64,000 nt of DNA from Dipteris shenzhenensis. Lineage: Eukaryota; Polypodiophyta; Polypodiopsida; Gleicheniales. Shown piece after piece: positions 36,451-48,129 of the stretch. A program made the translations under genes and the position numbers. The stretch lies in NCBI GenBank assembly GCA_047967505.1, contig CM106538.1, one strand, 5' to 3'. The notes beneath the pieces were generated by a model. The model saw only the letters and a program-made list of their open reading frames with translations, was not told where the DNA came from and did not search any database. How positions within the stretch are numbered: position 1 is the first letter of the stretch; the number at the start of each line of letters is the position of its first letter.

Positions 36451-36985
36451 TAAGTTGTTCGCTTTTGCGGTGCACATTAGCCTTTAATGACATCATAGAT
36501 ATTTCCCAATACAATCCTACGAGATCCAATGTAACAAGATCATGATGAAAAGAGGAACTTCAAAGAAGATTTTCGTCTCCAAACTATAATGGGTGATATC
36601 TATAATTTTGTGAAAGGCAAATGCAAGCCAAGCAATTTTGTTATTAAATGCTGCCTAGTGTCACTTCTCAATATGCATCTCTATATTTTTTTAGTAGTAC
36701 TAAATAGCTGCTTAGTAGAGCTAAATAATTGCTTGGTGTTACTTCTAAATAGCAAATAGAAGTAGTATTAAATAACCTTATTTTTCATAAATAGTACTAT
36801 TTAAGAGTCATAAATAGTTGCTCTCTTTACTGCACTAACCCTTTCTTTTTAATTGAATATTTGATGATTGACTGTACAAGTAGAATTCTTCATGAATTTC
36901 AGAGAGTATAAATTGGAGGTAAACATTGGCTTTTGAGCATTTCATACTCTTAAGCTGTACTATGCTCAAAAACTAAAGGAAAGGA
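36451..36985. other. AT-rich spacer
   Basis: Continuation of the TAGTACT-rich DNA with lower density. No gene recognised. Confidence 0.35.
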
Positions 36986-36989
36986 ATAC

Positions 36990-38565
36990 TTGTTGCTATG
37001 TTTATCATATAAGGATAGATTTGTTGCAACTAGCTGTGAATTCCATGAGATAGGATATGGCATTGTTGCATGGGCCTATGTCTACTTATGCAAGGTTTTT
37101 AGGCTACTAGGGGAAGAAACATACGTTGCCAACACTAGCACATCCTCTTCTATGTCTAAAATGTGGAATTCAATAGTATGTCCAAAGAAAGAGGATGCTA
37201 AATGGCATAATCTTGATTGCTTATGTCACAAATGTCAACAATGTCCAAAATATATCTTTCGCCCACATGAGTTGAATGATGCAAATGGTGCATTGATAAG
37301 GTGAAAGACCTATGAGCATGTTAATGAGAATCAGAAGAAGGGAATCAAACTTGTATACACGAACACAGCTCCATCCACCACCATCACAAAATTCTCTCAC
37401 CACTTACAGGTTTTAATCCCCCACAAATTTTGTAGTTACTTTCTTAATTTAAAGAATGCATCAAATAGTTTTCAAAGGATGTAGTGGTGTCAATTATTGA
37501 TTTTGTAGAGAACTATACTTTTAAATAAAATCCAATTGAGGCATCGTCATAATGACCAATGTACTATCCTGGTTGGTATTTACTATTATTGAGAGATGGA
37601 AGATATAAAAAAGCGATTTATCTTTTACATTTTACGTGACAAGCAGCATGACACACTATTTATGTAGCTTTTCTTTATGCTCCACTACCAATGGATATTG
37701 CCTAAAGGCCTGAAGTATAAAAAGACATTGGGTTTGGTCAGATGGGGTAGCATCTTAGTTCAAGGCAGCACACCTAGTGTACTTCGTTGTTGCAAGGTAA
37801 GGCATCCGCTATAGGTCATTGTTTCTACATCACTGTGAAGATGCTACATGTTTTAAAGTGCTATATAATAAACTTCTTCCTATTTTGGCTATTCTAGGTA
37901 CTACTCTTTGGCTGGCATTCGAATGATGTGGAGATTTTTTGTAGTAGTCATGGCAAGGAGAACATGATGGTGTTGGTGCAATAATAAAGCATGTACCAAC
38001 CATTGAGCAATTGGATGCAATTGGTACGAAGCTATAGAATGCTCACAAGGTTGTGGAATGGTTAACTTGGAAGATGGGAGATGATGTGAAGAAAGTCTCT
38101 CCATGGAAGTAAAGGTGGGTGACGTTGACAGGAATAATGCATATATTATTGGCAAACCATCAAAGGAGCTTAGTTAAGACACTACATATTGGGTTTTGGT
38201 CACAAAAATCCTACATAAGCTTGGCTCAAAGGTTTATTATGATTTTTTTTCATTCTGCATGGATGAGAAAGGGGACAAGTGCACCAATTTATCTCATGCA
38301 AGTATATGGACCTACACAGGCTAGAGCCCATCAATGGACTAAATGCGATAGCCATAGAGGATGATATAGCATACTCAATGGATAGAGACCAGTTAGAAGA
38401 CATGCTTGATATGGGTGACCATTTTGTAGTGTTCACATCCCCTATAAATGATGATGATGAGGATTAATACATAATGCTATGCACTCAACACAAAAGAGTC
38501 TTGTCAGAGCAAGTCAAGGATGGCTGGGGTAATGTGTTCAACATTGGAGATAAAGTGGTGTATGG
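36990..38565 (+). pseudogene. Unrecognised transposon-like ORF, left part
   Basis: Several open + segments in neighbouring frames look like one broken protein. A Cys/His-rich block CPKKEDAKWHNLDCLCHKC-QQC (about 37,180-37,245) is followed, through a TGA, by KTYEHVNENQKKGIKLVYTN and LIPHKFCSYFL (37,306-37,440); then NAYIIGKPSKEL (about 38,135), YYDFFSFCMDEKGDKCTN (about 38,237), AIAIEDDIAYSMDRDQLEDM (38,340-38,420), an acidic tail region, and LSEQVKDGWGNVFNIGDKVVYG ending at 38,565. I believe this belongs to a multicopy protein family of seedless plants but cannot name it. The reading frame is cut at 38,565 by an LTR element and continues at 44,608. Confidence 0.45.
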
Positions 38566-38783
38566 TGTCAAAACATGCATGGCCCAGGATCTATGGAGCG
38601 CTCTAAGGTGGATGGAACCTATATGGAAACATTATGCAGAGAGTGCTCATGACATGTACCTCAAGTCAATAAGGTTCCAAGATAGATTAGCTTGGACTCA
38701 TAAACAGAATCTTGAGTGAATGTGCATTTTCTCTATTCAACTAGACATGATAGGCTTCTTATATAGAGAGAGCCTTTAGAATA
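38566..38783 (-). repeat. R/U5 part of the 3' LTR
   Basis: Matches 44,230-44,447 with few differences, including the TATA segment (CTATATAAGAAGCC on the - strand). The matching stops at 38,783, where unrelated TAACCTA-rich DNA begins. Confidence 0.88.
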
Positions 38784-39060
38784 ATAACGAGCCTATAACC
38801 CTAACTACCCAGTTACTATAACTAGGCAGTTACTTTAACTAACCTAACTACTCTACTAACTGAAGGTTAGCTAAGTTAACCTAGCTATTAGTAAGTAGCC
38901 TAGAATTAACCTAACTAACCTAGGTAAAATCTAATCTAACCTAATTTAAACTAACCTAGGTTAATACTAACCTAACTATAGTTAGTTGGATGGTTTAGTT
39001 AGGGTTTTTTTAATAATAATTAATTTAAATTAATTTTTCTTTCTTGTTTAAAAAAAATTC

Positions 39061-39086
39061 GGGGGGGGGGGGGGGGGGGGGGGGGG
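39061..39086 (+). repeat. Homopolymer of 26 G with G-rich extension
   Basis: 26 consecutive G followed by GAGGGGGATTGGGGAGGGAG. Strong potential for G-quadruplex formation on the + strand; exact length may be unreliable in an assembly. Confidence 0.95.
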
Positions 39087-39426
39087 AGGGGGATTGGGGA
39101 GGGAGGTGTGGAGGGGATCGTAGATGGAGGAGTAGGGAGGGTGGAGAGGGGGTTGCAAGAGGTGGGAGCAAAGGGTAGGAGATGAGCGCAAGTAGAGGAG
39201 GTTTTGCAGAAAGGCGAGGCCAATGGCCTTGGTGGGGTGAGTGACGTTGCTGAGTGGTGAGCGCTGCACATAGGTGCCGCCATGAGGGCGAGCGCTGCAA
39301 ATGCGTCGCCTGCCTTGGCACTATAGCTTTGCAAGGGCTTCTTAGCCCTTGCTTAATATAAGGGCTAAAGCCCTTATTTAGGAGTAGGTAGGGTGGAGCG
39401 GCCGGCGAGGGGGGGAAGAGAGGGGG

Positions 39427-39428
<2 letters not shown>

Positions 39429-39481
<53 letters not shown>
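39429..39481. repeat. (AG)n microsatellite
   Basis: About 53 bp of uninterrupted AG within a purine-rich region (39,393-39,580). Confidence 0.95.
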
Positions 39482-39484
<3 letters not shown>

Positions 39485-39982
39485 AAGGGGGTTAGTAGAG
39501 AGAGAGAGAATGAGAGAGAGAGGGGGGGTAGTAGAGAGAAAGGGAGAAAAGAGAGAGAAAGAGGGGGGGGAAAGAGAGATCACTAGATGTGCCTCTACAA
39601 CACACACACACACACATGTGACTCCCCTAGATGCACACATGCACCATAGATCAAGCCCTTGACCATAGTTATCCCAACATACCCCCCCTCAAGGGTTTGC
39701 CTCTTGCAATGTCAAGGATACATGTAGACTCATAGTTTCTTATGCCATCTCATGGTGGTCAAAGATAAATCTATATCTAGGATCTCGTGGTTACAAAGGT
39801 GCCCAAGGGTCAAGGTTTACAAAAAATGGGATAGACCAAACACATATCACATGGCCTACATCATATGGTGACCAGATGTGATTTACAAAAGACATGACAT
39901 TCTTTTTGGAGTACTACTCCAGGCAGAGAACCTCAAAATTTGACCAAGTGAGATAATAAACAAAAATTAAAAGACAAGTTGC

Positions 39983-40276
39983 TCAAAAGGCAAAGTCCTT
40001 GTCTTCTACCACAAAGTTGGATGCTTCTTTTGCTAATGGAGTTCTCTCTTCAACTAGATTTGTCATAGTCCTCTTTTTCTCATTGCAAAACTTTTCAAAG
40101 TGATTATTCTTGCCACAGTATGAGCCCTTGGGGTTGATTCTATAACAATCCTTCTCAAGGTGATTGTTCTTCCCACAATCTTTACCAGCCTTGTACTTGC
40201 TCTTTGAAAACTTCACTGCAAGTGCCTCTGCATATACAAGTTGAGCTTGCAATGCATTTTTGATAGTTTTGGACAT
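39983..40276 (-). pseudogene. Copia gag C-terminal fragment with two zinc knuckle-like motifs
   Basis: The - frame contains CGKNNHLEKDC and CGKNNHFEKFC, each the last three ligands of a CCHC knuckle, in a basic context and with an acidic tail. No start-to-stop gag is present. It sits on the opposite strand from the gag N-terminal piece at 40,646, which indicates an inversion or separate insertions. Confidence 0.65.
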
Positions 40277-40645
40277 TTGATGCCAAAGTAAATGCTAGAG
40301 TGATGCTTGAGGATTGAAGTAATGCCAAAGTACAGATCAAAGAATGCATTTTCAATTTGAAATTCAGTTTGGGACTGATCTTTTGTCAAAATGCCAAGAT
40401 CTGAAGGTTCTTCTAATGCCAATCACTTAAAGAAGACTACAAGAAGGACAAAATTCAAAGTGAAGAAGACCCCAGGCAAGAAACTTTGGGAGAAGCCAAC
40501 ATGGTATGAGTATGCTAAACAATTAGGATTCTTTGAATTTTTCTCTAGCAATCTACATTTGTATGGTGAGGGAGATTTCTTTGTTCCACAAAATTAGTCA
40601 TTTTGTAAGAGAGTAGACACTGCCTGACAAAGGTAAGACCCTCTC

Positions 40646-41213
40646 ATGGCTACTTATAAAATTGACAAGTTCAATTGCCAAGGATTCCATACTTGGCAGA
40701 TGAAGATAAAGTTTATGCTTATGAAGGAAAATCTGTGGGACTTAGTCAAGGAAGGAACTCAAACCTCTCAGGAAGGTGAATCAACTATAACAAAAGGTAA
40801 AGGAAAAGTCACCGACTCCTGACTCTACTTCTACACCTGCAGATGCAGAGAATTGAGAAAGCCTATGCCATCATTGCATTAGGTTTGGGTGATGACTATG
40901 TACACCACATTTCAAATTTGGAATCCCCATTTAAAGCATGGCACAAGTCAGACATATTGTTTGGTGCTAGCACTCATACTTCCAAATTAAATCTGAAAAT
41001 TAAGTTCTTTGAACTTAAAATGGAGGGAGATAATGTTGTTGCCCATGTCAACACTATGAGAAGTATTATGACACAACTAGCTTCAATCAATTCCCCTATC
41101 ACTGAGGATGATGCTATCTATGGCAGTGCTTTTAAAGAGCATGCCTCGGGATTTTGACAATGTGATTACTACTTTGAAGAATCTTCCTCAACCCTCATTA
41201 GAAGGCATCCTTA
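40646..41213 (+). pseudogene. Copia gag N-terminal fragment (UBN2)
   Basis: Begins MATYKIDKFNCQGFHTWQMK, the usual Copia gag start, and continues, after one frame break near 40,800, through KAYAIIALGLGDDYVHHI, LNLKIKFFELKMEGDNV and NVITTLKNLPQPSLEGILSA. The open frame then runs directly into the U3 fragment at about 41,214, marking a rearrangement junction. Confidence 0.8.
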
Positions 41214-41269
41214 GTGCCTTAGCCTTTAATTATGTGCACATGGCACCATATCTCAACACCTCCCCTTGG
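41214..41269 (-). repeat. U3 tip of the 3' LTR and polypurine tract
   Basis: 41,214-41,258 matches the outer 45 bp of the right LTR (44,563-44,607). Next to it CCAAGGGGAGG on the - strand (41,259-41,269) is a good PPT. Together with 38,566-38,783 this is the interrupted 3' LTR, lacking about 110 bp of middle sequence. Confidence 0.75.
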
Positions 41270-42524
41270 TGCCATGATCCATTGGCTACCGGAAGGTGGT
41301 CAGATGTGAGTTACAAATCCATCACCTCCCCTTAGTTCATACCTTGCTACTTAAGGTGGTCAAGTGTGGTTTTTACATGCCAATACCTCCTTTGAGTGCT
41401 TACATGGCTACTTGCAGGTGGTTTGGTTTGATTACAAGAATATAGGCTAAAGGTGGCAAGGTTTTTGCTTCTCAATACATGTAGTCGATGCCGTTCTCTT
41501 CTTTGCTTGACATAGCTTGGTACATGATGCTTTGTTCTTCCTGTGTCTTTAATGCTTTTATATGTGGATGCCATGTTTTGTGAGATGGTCATCTCACGCA
41601 CTTGTGCTTTCCGGCATGCTTTTTGCATTCATGCATTGCTTTTCCATTTTGTTGCAAAGGTCTTACCATGAGCTTCGTTTTGCTTCAATGGCAGTGCCTA
41701 ATTGCATACAATGATTCTGACTTGACAGGCACATAGAGCTCAAAAAGGAGATCACCTTTCCTTTTTGGAGCGTGTGCAAATTCTTCTTGGATTGGAAGTT
41801 ACGGCTTGTCGAAGTTTTATGAAGAAGAGGCCATTTGATGAAGTGGCATATGGATTTACATGCTGCATGTAGGCCTATGCTTACAAAGGGACTGTGCTTG
41901 GGTGGCACTTTTGACTATGTATGCTGATGTGGCATTTAGTTAACCCTAACCCTGGTTGTTGTGGGTTCACTTAATCATTGACCAAGTTAAGGTCAAACTT
42001 AACCATGGCTATAGTGGTTGACTTGACCAGAGTTGAGTCTTATCTTCCACATGGCAAAACTTTGACTAATGTCATATTTAACTTAACCACTGTTAACTTT
42101 TAATTACCCTATCTACCACATGTCATTTTATAAGGTCTGAGACCTTGGTGTGGGAAGGCCTACAGCACAGCGGCGATGGTGTGGCGCTCTTCTCCTGCAA
42201 TGGAACACCGATGATGATGATGATGGCTTGCACAGCTCAGATGAGGATATTCAAATAGCTTACCACTTCCTAGAATACCATATAACATAACTAAGGGTCA
42301 TAATTGATTCTGGACTGCTTACCTCGATTAGAGTCACACATAAAAAATGAAGGAATAAGGCATTTAAACTAATCTTGATGGAAAACCTTACCTTGCAAAA
42401 ATGATTTTGACGACAACACTCCTGTTCCAACATTATCAGGGTGCACATTCTTCTTGGCACATTTTCTCAGAGGAGTTTTCATTCTGCACAAAGGAGGAAG
42501 GTGTGCTTAGACAAATGAGTATGT

Positions 42525-42558
<34 letters not shown>

Positions 42559-44217
42559 GATCTTCTTGGTCGTTTTGCAAGAGAGGGCATCTAGAGGCAG
42601 TTCTGCTTGCTGAGTGCTTTAGCTGGCTTTCATTGAGAGAAGGCTCAAGCTATGAACGTTGCGTGCTCATAGACGGAGCCGCTGCAGATTCAGGCATCAG
42701 GCCGTTCAGTGTTTGACTCTATTGGCTTGGGAAATCATCAAAAGGAATCTCGTGAATTACTATAGAATGTGAGCGATTTTTCGATGGACTTCCATCGCAT
42801 ATTGCCGAGACAGCGAGTGTTGAATTATTGGGCATGTAAGTCCTTCAAATGGGCGAGCTAGCTGTGTGCACATGACGGACTATTCCAACCAACTTGGTGT
42901 GTTGTGATCATCTCTCGGGGGCTGCATTACTTAGAAACCCTATGTATCACGTGCGTTCAAGGGGTATTTAAAAAACCCTTAACTAAAATTTTCCCCCCAA
43001 TAAAAACACCCCTCTTTACTTATGAACTAAGTGATTTTTTTATAAAGTTGAATTTAAAAACCCCTCCTGTTATTGTAAACGTGTTAAAATTTTCCAAAAA
43101 GTTTAATTAAAATGCCCCTCCATGGTACACTGAAATTTTATGAGGTGAACCCCCAAAGGATCATCTGTGGAGTAGCCAATGTTGTGGAGATCTTGGTGTT
43201 GTAGTGCTGAAGCTGTTGACACTGGGAGACAATATAGCCTTGCTTGGTCGTTGATGTTGTGTCTGTGTTGCTCACAGTCGAGGGAAATTTGGAGCCACCA
43301 GGTACCTTGGAGCCTGAAGCACAAACATCCAAATCGTGCTACCATGCCTCGTATCAAGGCAACATGGTTGCAAAAAAACAAGCCGCAGTTTTGGGTGTGA
43401 ATTCATGCCAGTCCATGATTCATTAGACTGAACCAGAGTTGGACTCGAAGATGGTGCTGTGGCTGCCTCTACTTGTTGAGTCGGCTTGTGGATTTCCATT
43501 GATGAACTGTTGTTCGAGGTGCGTTGTGTTGCTACTGTCGTATGTGCTTGTGTGACAGACATTTTCTTGCTAAGCATCCTTGGCTATGGCTCTTGTTGAG
43601 CCTTTGTTCTTTTGTTTGCTCTGTTGTGTGCCGTAGATAGAGCTGCTACTGCTTGTGTTTTTTGTAGATGCACTATCTTGTGATGCTTGACGTAGAAGCT
43701 TTATTGCTATCTACAGTTGCCTAGTTGAGTTTCTATCTATCATAAGTTGTTGTGCTATAGTAGCCCATAGAAATCCATTTGAGTCGGCCTTAGTAATAGG
43801 CATTACAGATTTGTTAGGCACCTAGGTTGAAGTTGCATAGCTCCTTTCCTTTGTCGCTGTCGTGCGAGTAGTTGCATAAGAGATGCTTCAAACAGCACAT
43901 ATTGCCTATGTCAAATGTTGTTGTATGTTGGCCGTCTGACGATTGGAGGTTGCTAGGCACTAATGGTCACTTGAGTAATCTGTCAAGGTTGAAGGATCCC
44001 CTCAAAGGATATTGATTATCTCCCTATCTCTCTCTTTCACACTCTCAAACTCTCTAAGAAGAAGTGTGGGCAGAAACAGAAATCTCTAATGAATCGAAAT
44101 GCACGATAGAGATTTCTCTAGGTAGAAGAGAACTCTCAATCTAAAACTCAAGCTAATCTTGGAGAAAAAATGATCTCCTAAGGCATGCCTACAACTAATC
44201 TAAGAGACTAGACCTAA
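41270..44217 (-). other. Internal region of the non-autonomous LTR element
   Basis: Nearly 3 kb with no recognisable gag, protease, integrase, RT or RNase H on either strand. Contains an AG run at 42,527-42,556. The longest - frame (43,272-43,577) is rich in Gln, Thr and Ser and has no known motif. The arrangement resembles a large non-autonomous derivative that would depend on enzymes from elsewhere. Confidence 0.6.
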
Positions 44218-44229
44218 GCTCTAATACCA
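44218..44229 (-). promoter_or_regulatory. Primer binding site
   Basis: TGGTATTAGAGC on the - strand, directly adjacent to the 5' LTR end (TTTTGACA). One base from the standard initiator-Met PBS. Confidence 0.85.
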
Positions 44230-44607
44230 TGTCAAAACATGCATGCCTCAGGATCTATGGAGCGCTCTAAGGTGGATGGAACTTATGTGGAAACATGATG
44301 AAGAGAGTGCTCATGACATGTACCTCAAGTCAATTAGGTTCCAAGATAGATTAGCTTGGACTCATAAATAGAATCTTGAGTGAATGTGCATTTTCTCCAT
44401 TCAACTAGACATGATAGGCTTTTTATATAGAGAGAGCCTTTAGAATAGTCAACACTTGTGGGATCCTCTGATCCACACCTCTCCTTGTGGATGTCCTCGA
44501 TCCACATCCTTACATCATGTAGTCCACATCCTAGGGTGGCTACTTTAATACATTCCTATACCATACCTTAGCCTCTAATTATGTGCACATGGCACCATAT
44601 CTCAACA
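44230..44607 (-). repeat. 5' LTR (378 bp) of the non-autonomous element
   Basis: TG...CA ends on the - strand: starts TGTTGAGATATGGTGCCATG, ends GCATGTTTTGACA. A TATA box, CTATATAAAAAGCC, lies near the middle (about 44,420-44,430). The U3 half is shared with the fragment at 5,458. Confidence 0.9.
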
Positions 44608-44920
44608 TATAGAACCTCCTATGTAGAATTCGCTAGTGGAAGAAGCATTTATTTTCTATGTAATGAGGTACCTCCTACTATAGTGCATGTTGATGCAGTG
44701 TTGGCGATCAAGTTCCAAATGTTGTAAGTAAAGTACACGGTTGAAGGCCATAGAACAGTCTATTGTGTCCCCATGGATGTGCATAAAGCAATCGTGGCAA
44801 ACATTTTGCTATGAGATCTGCATGATAGTGAAGAGAACTATATGGAAATCCAACTTGGGCATCAACTACTTTCATTTTAGTACTTCTTTAGTTTTGATTA
44901 ACTACTTTTTTCTTGTTGAA
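44608..44920 (+). pseudogene. Transposon-like ORF, right part
   Basis: Directly after the LTR the + strand encodes TSYVEFASGRSIYFLCNEVP, then VDAVLAIKFQML and, after a one-base break, KYTVEGHRTVYCVPMDVHKA. This continues the frame ending VVYG at 38,565: collapsing the 5-bp duplication gives VVYG-TSYVEF without a frame change. I cannot name the family. Confidence 0.5.
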
Positions 44921-47900
44921 TAAAAAGATTTTATCATATGTGCATTTGCTTTGAAAAGAGGCTATTTTATTTTACTAAATCAAAAAGAGATAATCATATC
45001 TACATCTCCCTTGAAATGAGAGTAGCATGACCCATCTATGACAAGGTTCAAGAACTATAACTATAAGCAAGGTAAGGTGGATTGTCCTTGACACTGCTTT
45101 GTTAGTGAATTTAAGTCACTTTATTTATTGCACCAACATGATCATAACAAAATGTAGTTTTTCCTTGTGTGGATCGACACATTTAAAATTAAATGGTATG
45201 TAAAATTAAATTTATGGCTTTTAGAGGTGATTTTTAGATTATTCATGTAAACATTTTTTAGTTTATCACATTTGCTATGACAATATAGTATTCCATAGTA
45301 CTTTATTAATGAGCTTTAGGTTTGGTAGTACATGTGCCTATTTCACATAATATCATGAAATTGTTTAATTTTAACTTTCTTTAGATCCTATATTTTACCT
45401 GATGCATCTTTATAGGGTTTGTATTGTCAAAACAAGGTGTGAGAGCTTGAGAAAGATGAATCCAAAATGATTTGGTATTTGTGCTTTAAAATTGTCGTAA
45501 AAAGGTCTAGACAAACATACATGTCTTCTTATGGAAAACTAGTATTTAAAGGTTTTGGATCTAATCTTTGCATCATGAACACATTTGATGATGGAAGAGC
45601 ATGATAACATGCAAGCTACATTCAATTTGGACTGTATTAACTAGGACATAAGTCTTATAAAAGCCTCTAATATTGCTTGAAAGTATTTGTATTCACCCTG
45701 TCCTACCTACACTACAAGGTATTGGTCCATTTTTGACACAAGTACTGATGAAAATTCACGAGGGATTCACTAGTAGTAATAAGGAGACATCACTTGCGTG
45801 CAATAAATATATGAAAATTTCCCTTATCTACCCCCTATTTATGGGACCTTACCTTATAAAATGTACCTTCCCTCCCTTATATAACCCCCCTCCCTTACAC
45901 TCATGTGGTACCATATGATAAACCCTAGTGGACCCCCCTAGTGGAAATTACACCTTTTTGGGGGTGCAAAGCATCAAAAAATCATCGATATATGTGTAGG
46001 TAGATTTGCTTCAGGATTATTGTTAGCATATACTGACATTGGTAAGCATTGGTATACACCAACACTTGTAAAGCATCGGTATATACCGACACTTCCCCCC
46101 AACTATTGTATGTATAATAAAACATAAAAGTTACAACATGCCATCTGATGTGGGAATGTGCAAAATTGCTTAAAACTCTTAAATCATCATGTCTTATTAA
46201 AAATTTTCCCTTTTCAAGAGGGTAGTATAAATTTTGAAGATGAGATGGAAAATGACAAAATAGCCAAAGATATGCTAAATACAAAATAGAAAAACTACTC
46301 CTCCAAACTACTAGACTCATCCCCGCCTCTTCTTGATCCTTCGGCCTCTCCTCGTCTACCAGATGCCTCAACCTCCACCTCTGCCTAATCCCCCTCTCCT
46401 CTCCGTTCCTTGGGTCTCCACCTGCAAGCTCCTCCTCCTCTATGTTGCGTGGGGTTGCCACATGCTCATCCTAAGAATGAAACAACTTAAAAAATGAGAT
46501 TACAAGTTAATTGTAAAATCAATGGTATGATCAAACATTCTTGTTGAGAACAATAATGATTGGAGTAGAATTACATGCCAAGCAGCCACCATTGCCCCCT
46601 GATGCTCAAGCTCCTGGGAAAATGGCTTTGCCCCTACTTGTCATGCATACTTGTACTCCGTGTTTGTAGGATGACTGTTAATCATGGACCCAAATTAAGA
46701 GAGTTAGATGAATTGCCATATATGGGTAATTAAAGAAATAGAACAATTATAAGGGAAATAGAGTTAACACCCATGCCTTGTAGCCTTCCCTTCTACCACT
46801 CCCATCGAGAAACCAATGTGAGGAGTGCTAGTCAAGACCACACCTATATCAAACAAGAGCATGCTATGGGGGAACCCATTGGAAGGCCTTATAAAGGAAC
46901 ATCCTGTGAAGTGGACTTGAGTACTACATTACGCGAGACATTGACTAAGGATCAGCGACAATGAGTAGTGTTATTTGCTATTGGAAGAGAACATTGGGGG
47001 AGGAGAAATAAAAATTGATGTCAAGCTTAGAAATGGCTATTGCAGGTGAGTCAAAAGTCACAAAACACGTCGACTGTATTAAACACATAGCCAACTAGGT
47101 TCATACCAAACTAAAAAATGCCAGTAGCACCATGCAAGATGAATTGTTAGAAATTTGGAAAAGTTGGAAGCAAAGCTAGGATGTGCCACAAATTCTTTTG
47201 ATTACTTTAGTACTTTATTTTAGTACCCCAACACTTTTTTTTTAGTACCACAACACTTTTGTTTTGGTACTTCTTTAGTGTTGACTTAGTGTTGATTTGG
47301 TACTTTTTTCTTGCGATAAAAAGAGAGGTATTTTATAACTAAATAAAAAAGAGGGCTATTTTATTATTAAATAAAAAGAGTTCATCATATGTACATCTCC
47401 TTTGAAAGGAGCAAAACAAAACTTAATGAGCCAAGTTAGCCACAATAGTAGTAACCATGAAAGGACCAAAGTAATATCTAGGGTGATAGTAACCAGAGGG
47501 AAGCCTAAGAATGTAGAGCTTTTGAGGCGAGTGCAACCAAAATAAGTAAACCATGTACTAGAGAAGTCTTCTTCCTTCTCTCCATCCCAAGAGGGGGGCA
47601 AAATAGCATGCAAATCCAACAACAAATTTTAAATTTTTTTTGTAATATCTAAATGCTCGTCGGTAACAAGAGTAATGCCCATCTTGAGGTTATCTCTAAT
47701 CTTATCAATAAGGGAATTTGTTGCTTTGATATAATATTTATGCATCAACTAATTAACAATTTGCTCAGATGCATCAACCAATTTACCTTTAAAGAGAAAT
47801 GACATTCTTTGAAACCATATCAACCACCGTGATTGCCCCCTAAGTAGCATTAACTATGCAATCCTACATATTTCTCTTGTACTAAGCTCAAAAATTACCG

Positions 47901-48129
47901 TAGAGGCAAACACAATGCTTCTAGTTGCAAAAATAGAACAAGTGGGAGATCTCAAAACTCTACCTAAACATGCATTAATACGAATAGAAGGAATACTATC
48001 TGGTAGGCCTACCTCATCTCTTCCATCAGATTGAGCACCTGGTCCAACGGAGGAACATCCCTTCGTGGCCTTGGAATCGAACCACATTCACATGCCAGGT
48101 AGAAGCGTATGGCTAGCAGAGGGACCTGC
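44921..48129. other. Intergenic; dispersed AT-rich duplication
   Basis: A segment of about 150 bp at 44,877-45,030 (TTAGTACTTCTTTAG..., ATCATATGTGCAT..., CTACATCTCCCTTGAAA) recurs at about 47,260-47,420. ORFs at 45,982-46,461 (-, 159 codons, starting MATPRNIEEEELAGGDPRNG) and 47,854-48,087 (-) have no recognisable domain. No gene is supported. Confidence 0.35.

Larger units (their letters stand above)
38784..39679 (-). repeat. Probable LTR of a second, inserted Copia-like element
   Basis: On the - strand an LTR start TGTTGGGATAACTATGGTCA at 39,679 is directly preceded by a polypurine tract rich in G (39,680-39,700). The left boundary is uncertain and set at the edge of the interrupted LTR. 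Inside lie TAACCTA-type degenerate repeats (38,790-38,990), a 26-base G run and a long AG tract. Confidence 0.5.
38566..44607 (-). mobile_element. Non-autonomous LTR retrotransposon nested in a transposon-like ORF
   Basis: The right end (44,230-44,607) is a complete 378-bp LTR. The left end (38,566-38,783) repeats its first 218 bp, and the U3 tip recurs at about 41,214-41,258 beside a polypurine tract. The PBS TGGTATTAGAGC lies just inside the right LTR (44,218-44,229, - strand). The outer flanks TATGG and TATAG are an apparent 5-bp target duplication with one mismatch. The internal part (41,259-44,217) has no recognisable gag or pol. The left (3') LTR is split by about 2.4 kb of foreign Copia debris. 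Confidence 0.8.

Noticed and set aside
38790-38990. CCTAAC/TAACCTA-rich DNA as interstitial telomere repeat
   Set aside because: Plant telomeres are CCCTAAA/TTTAGGG; the words here are irregular CTAACCTA variants without that period.
45982-46461. 159-codon - ORF (MATPRNIEEEELAGG...)
   Set aside because: Charged low-complexity N-terminus and unstructured remainder rich in Tyr/His; no motif, no splice context and no homologue recognised.
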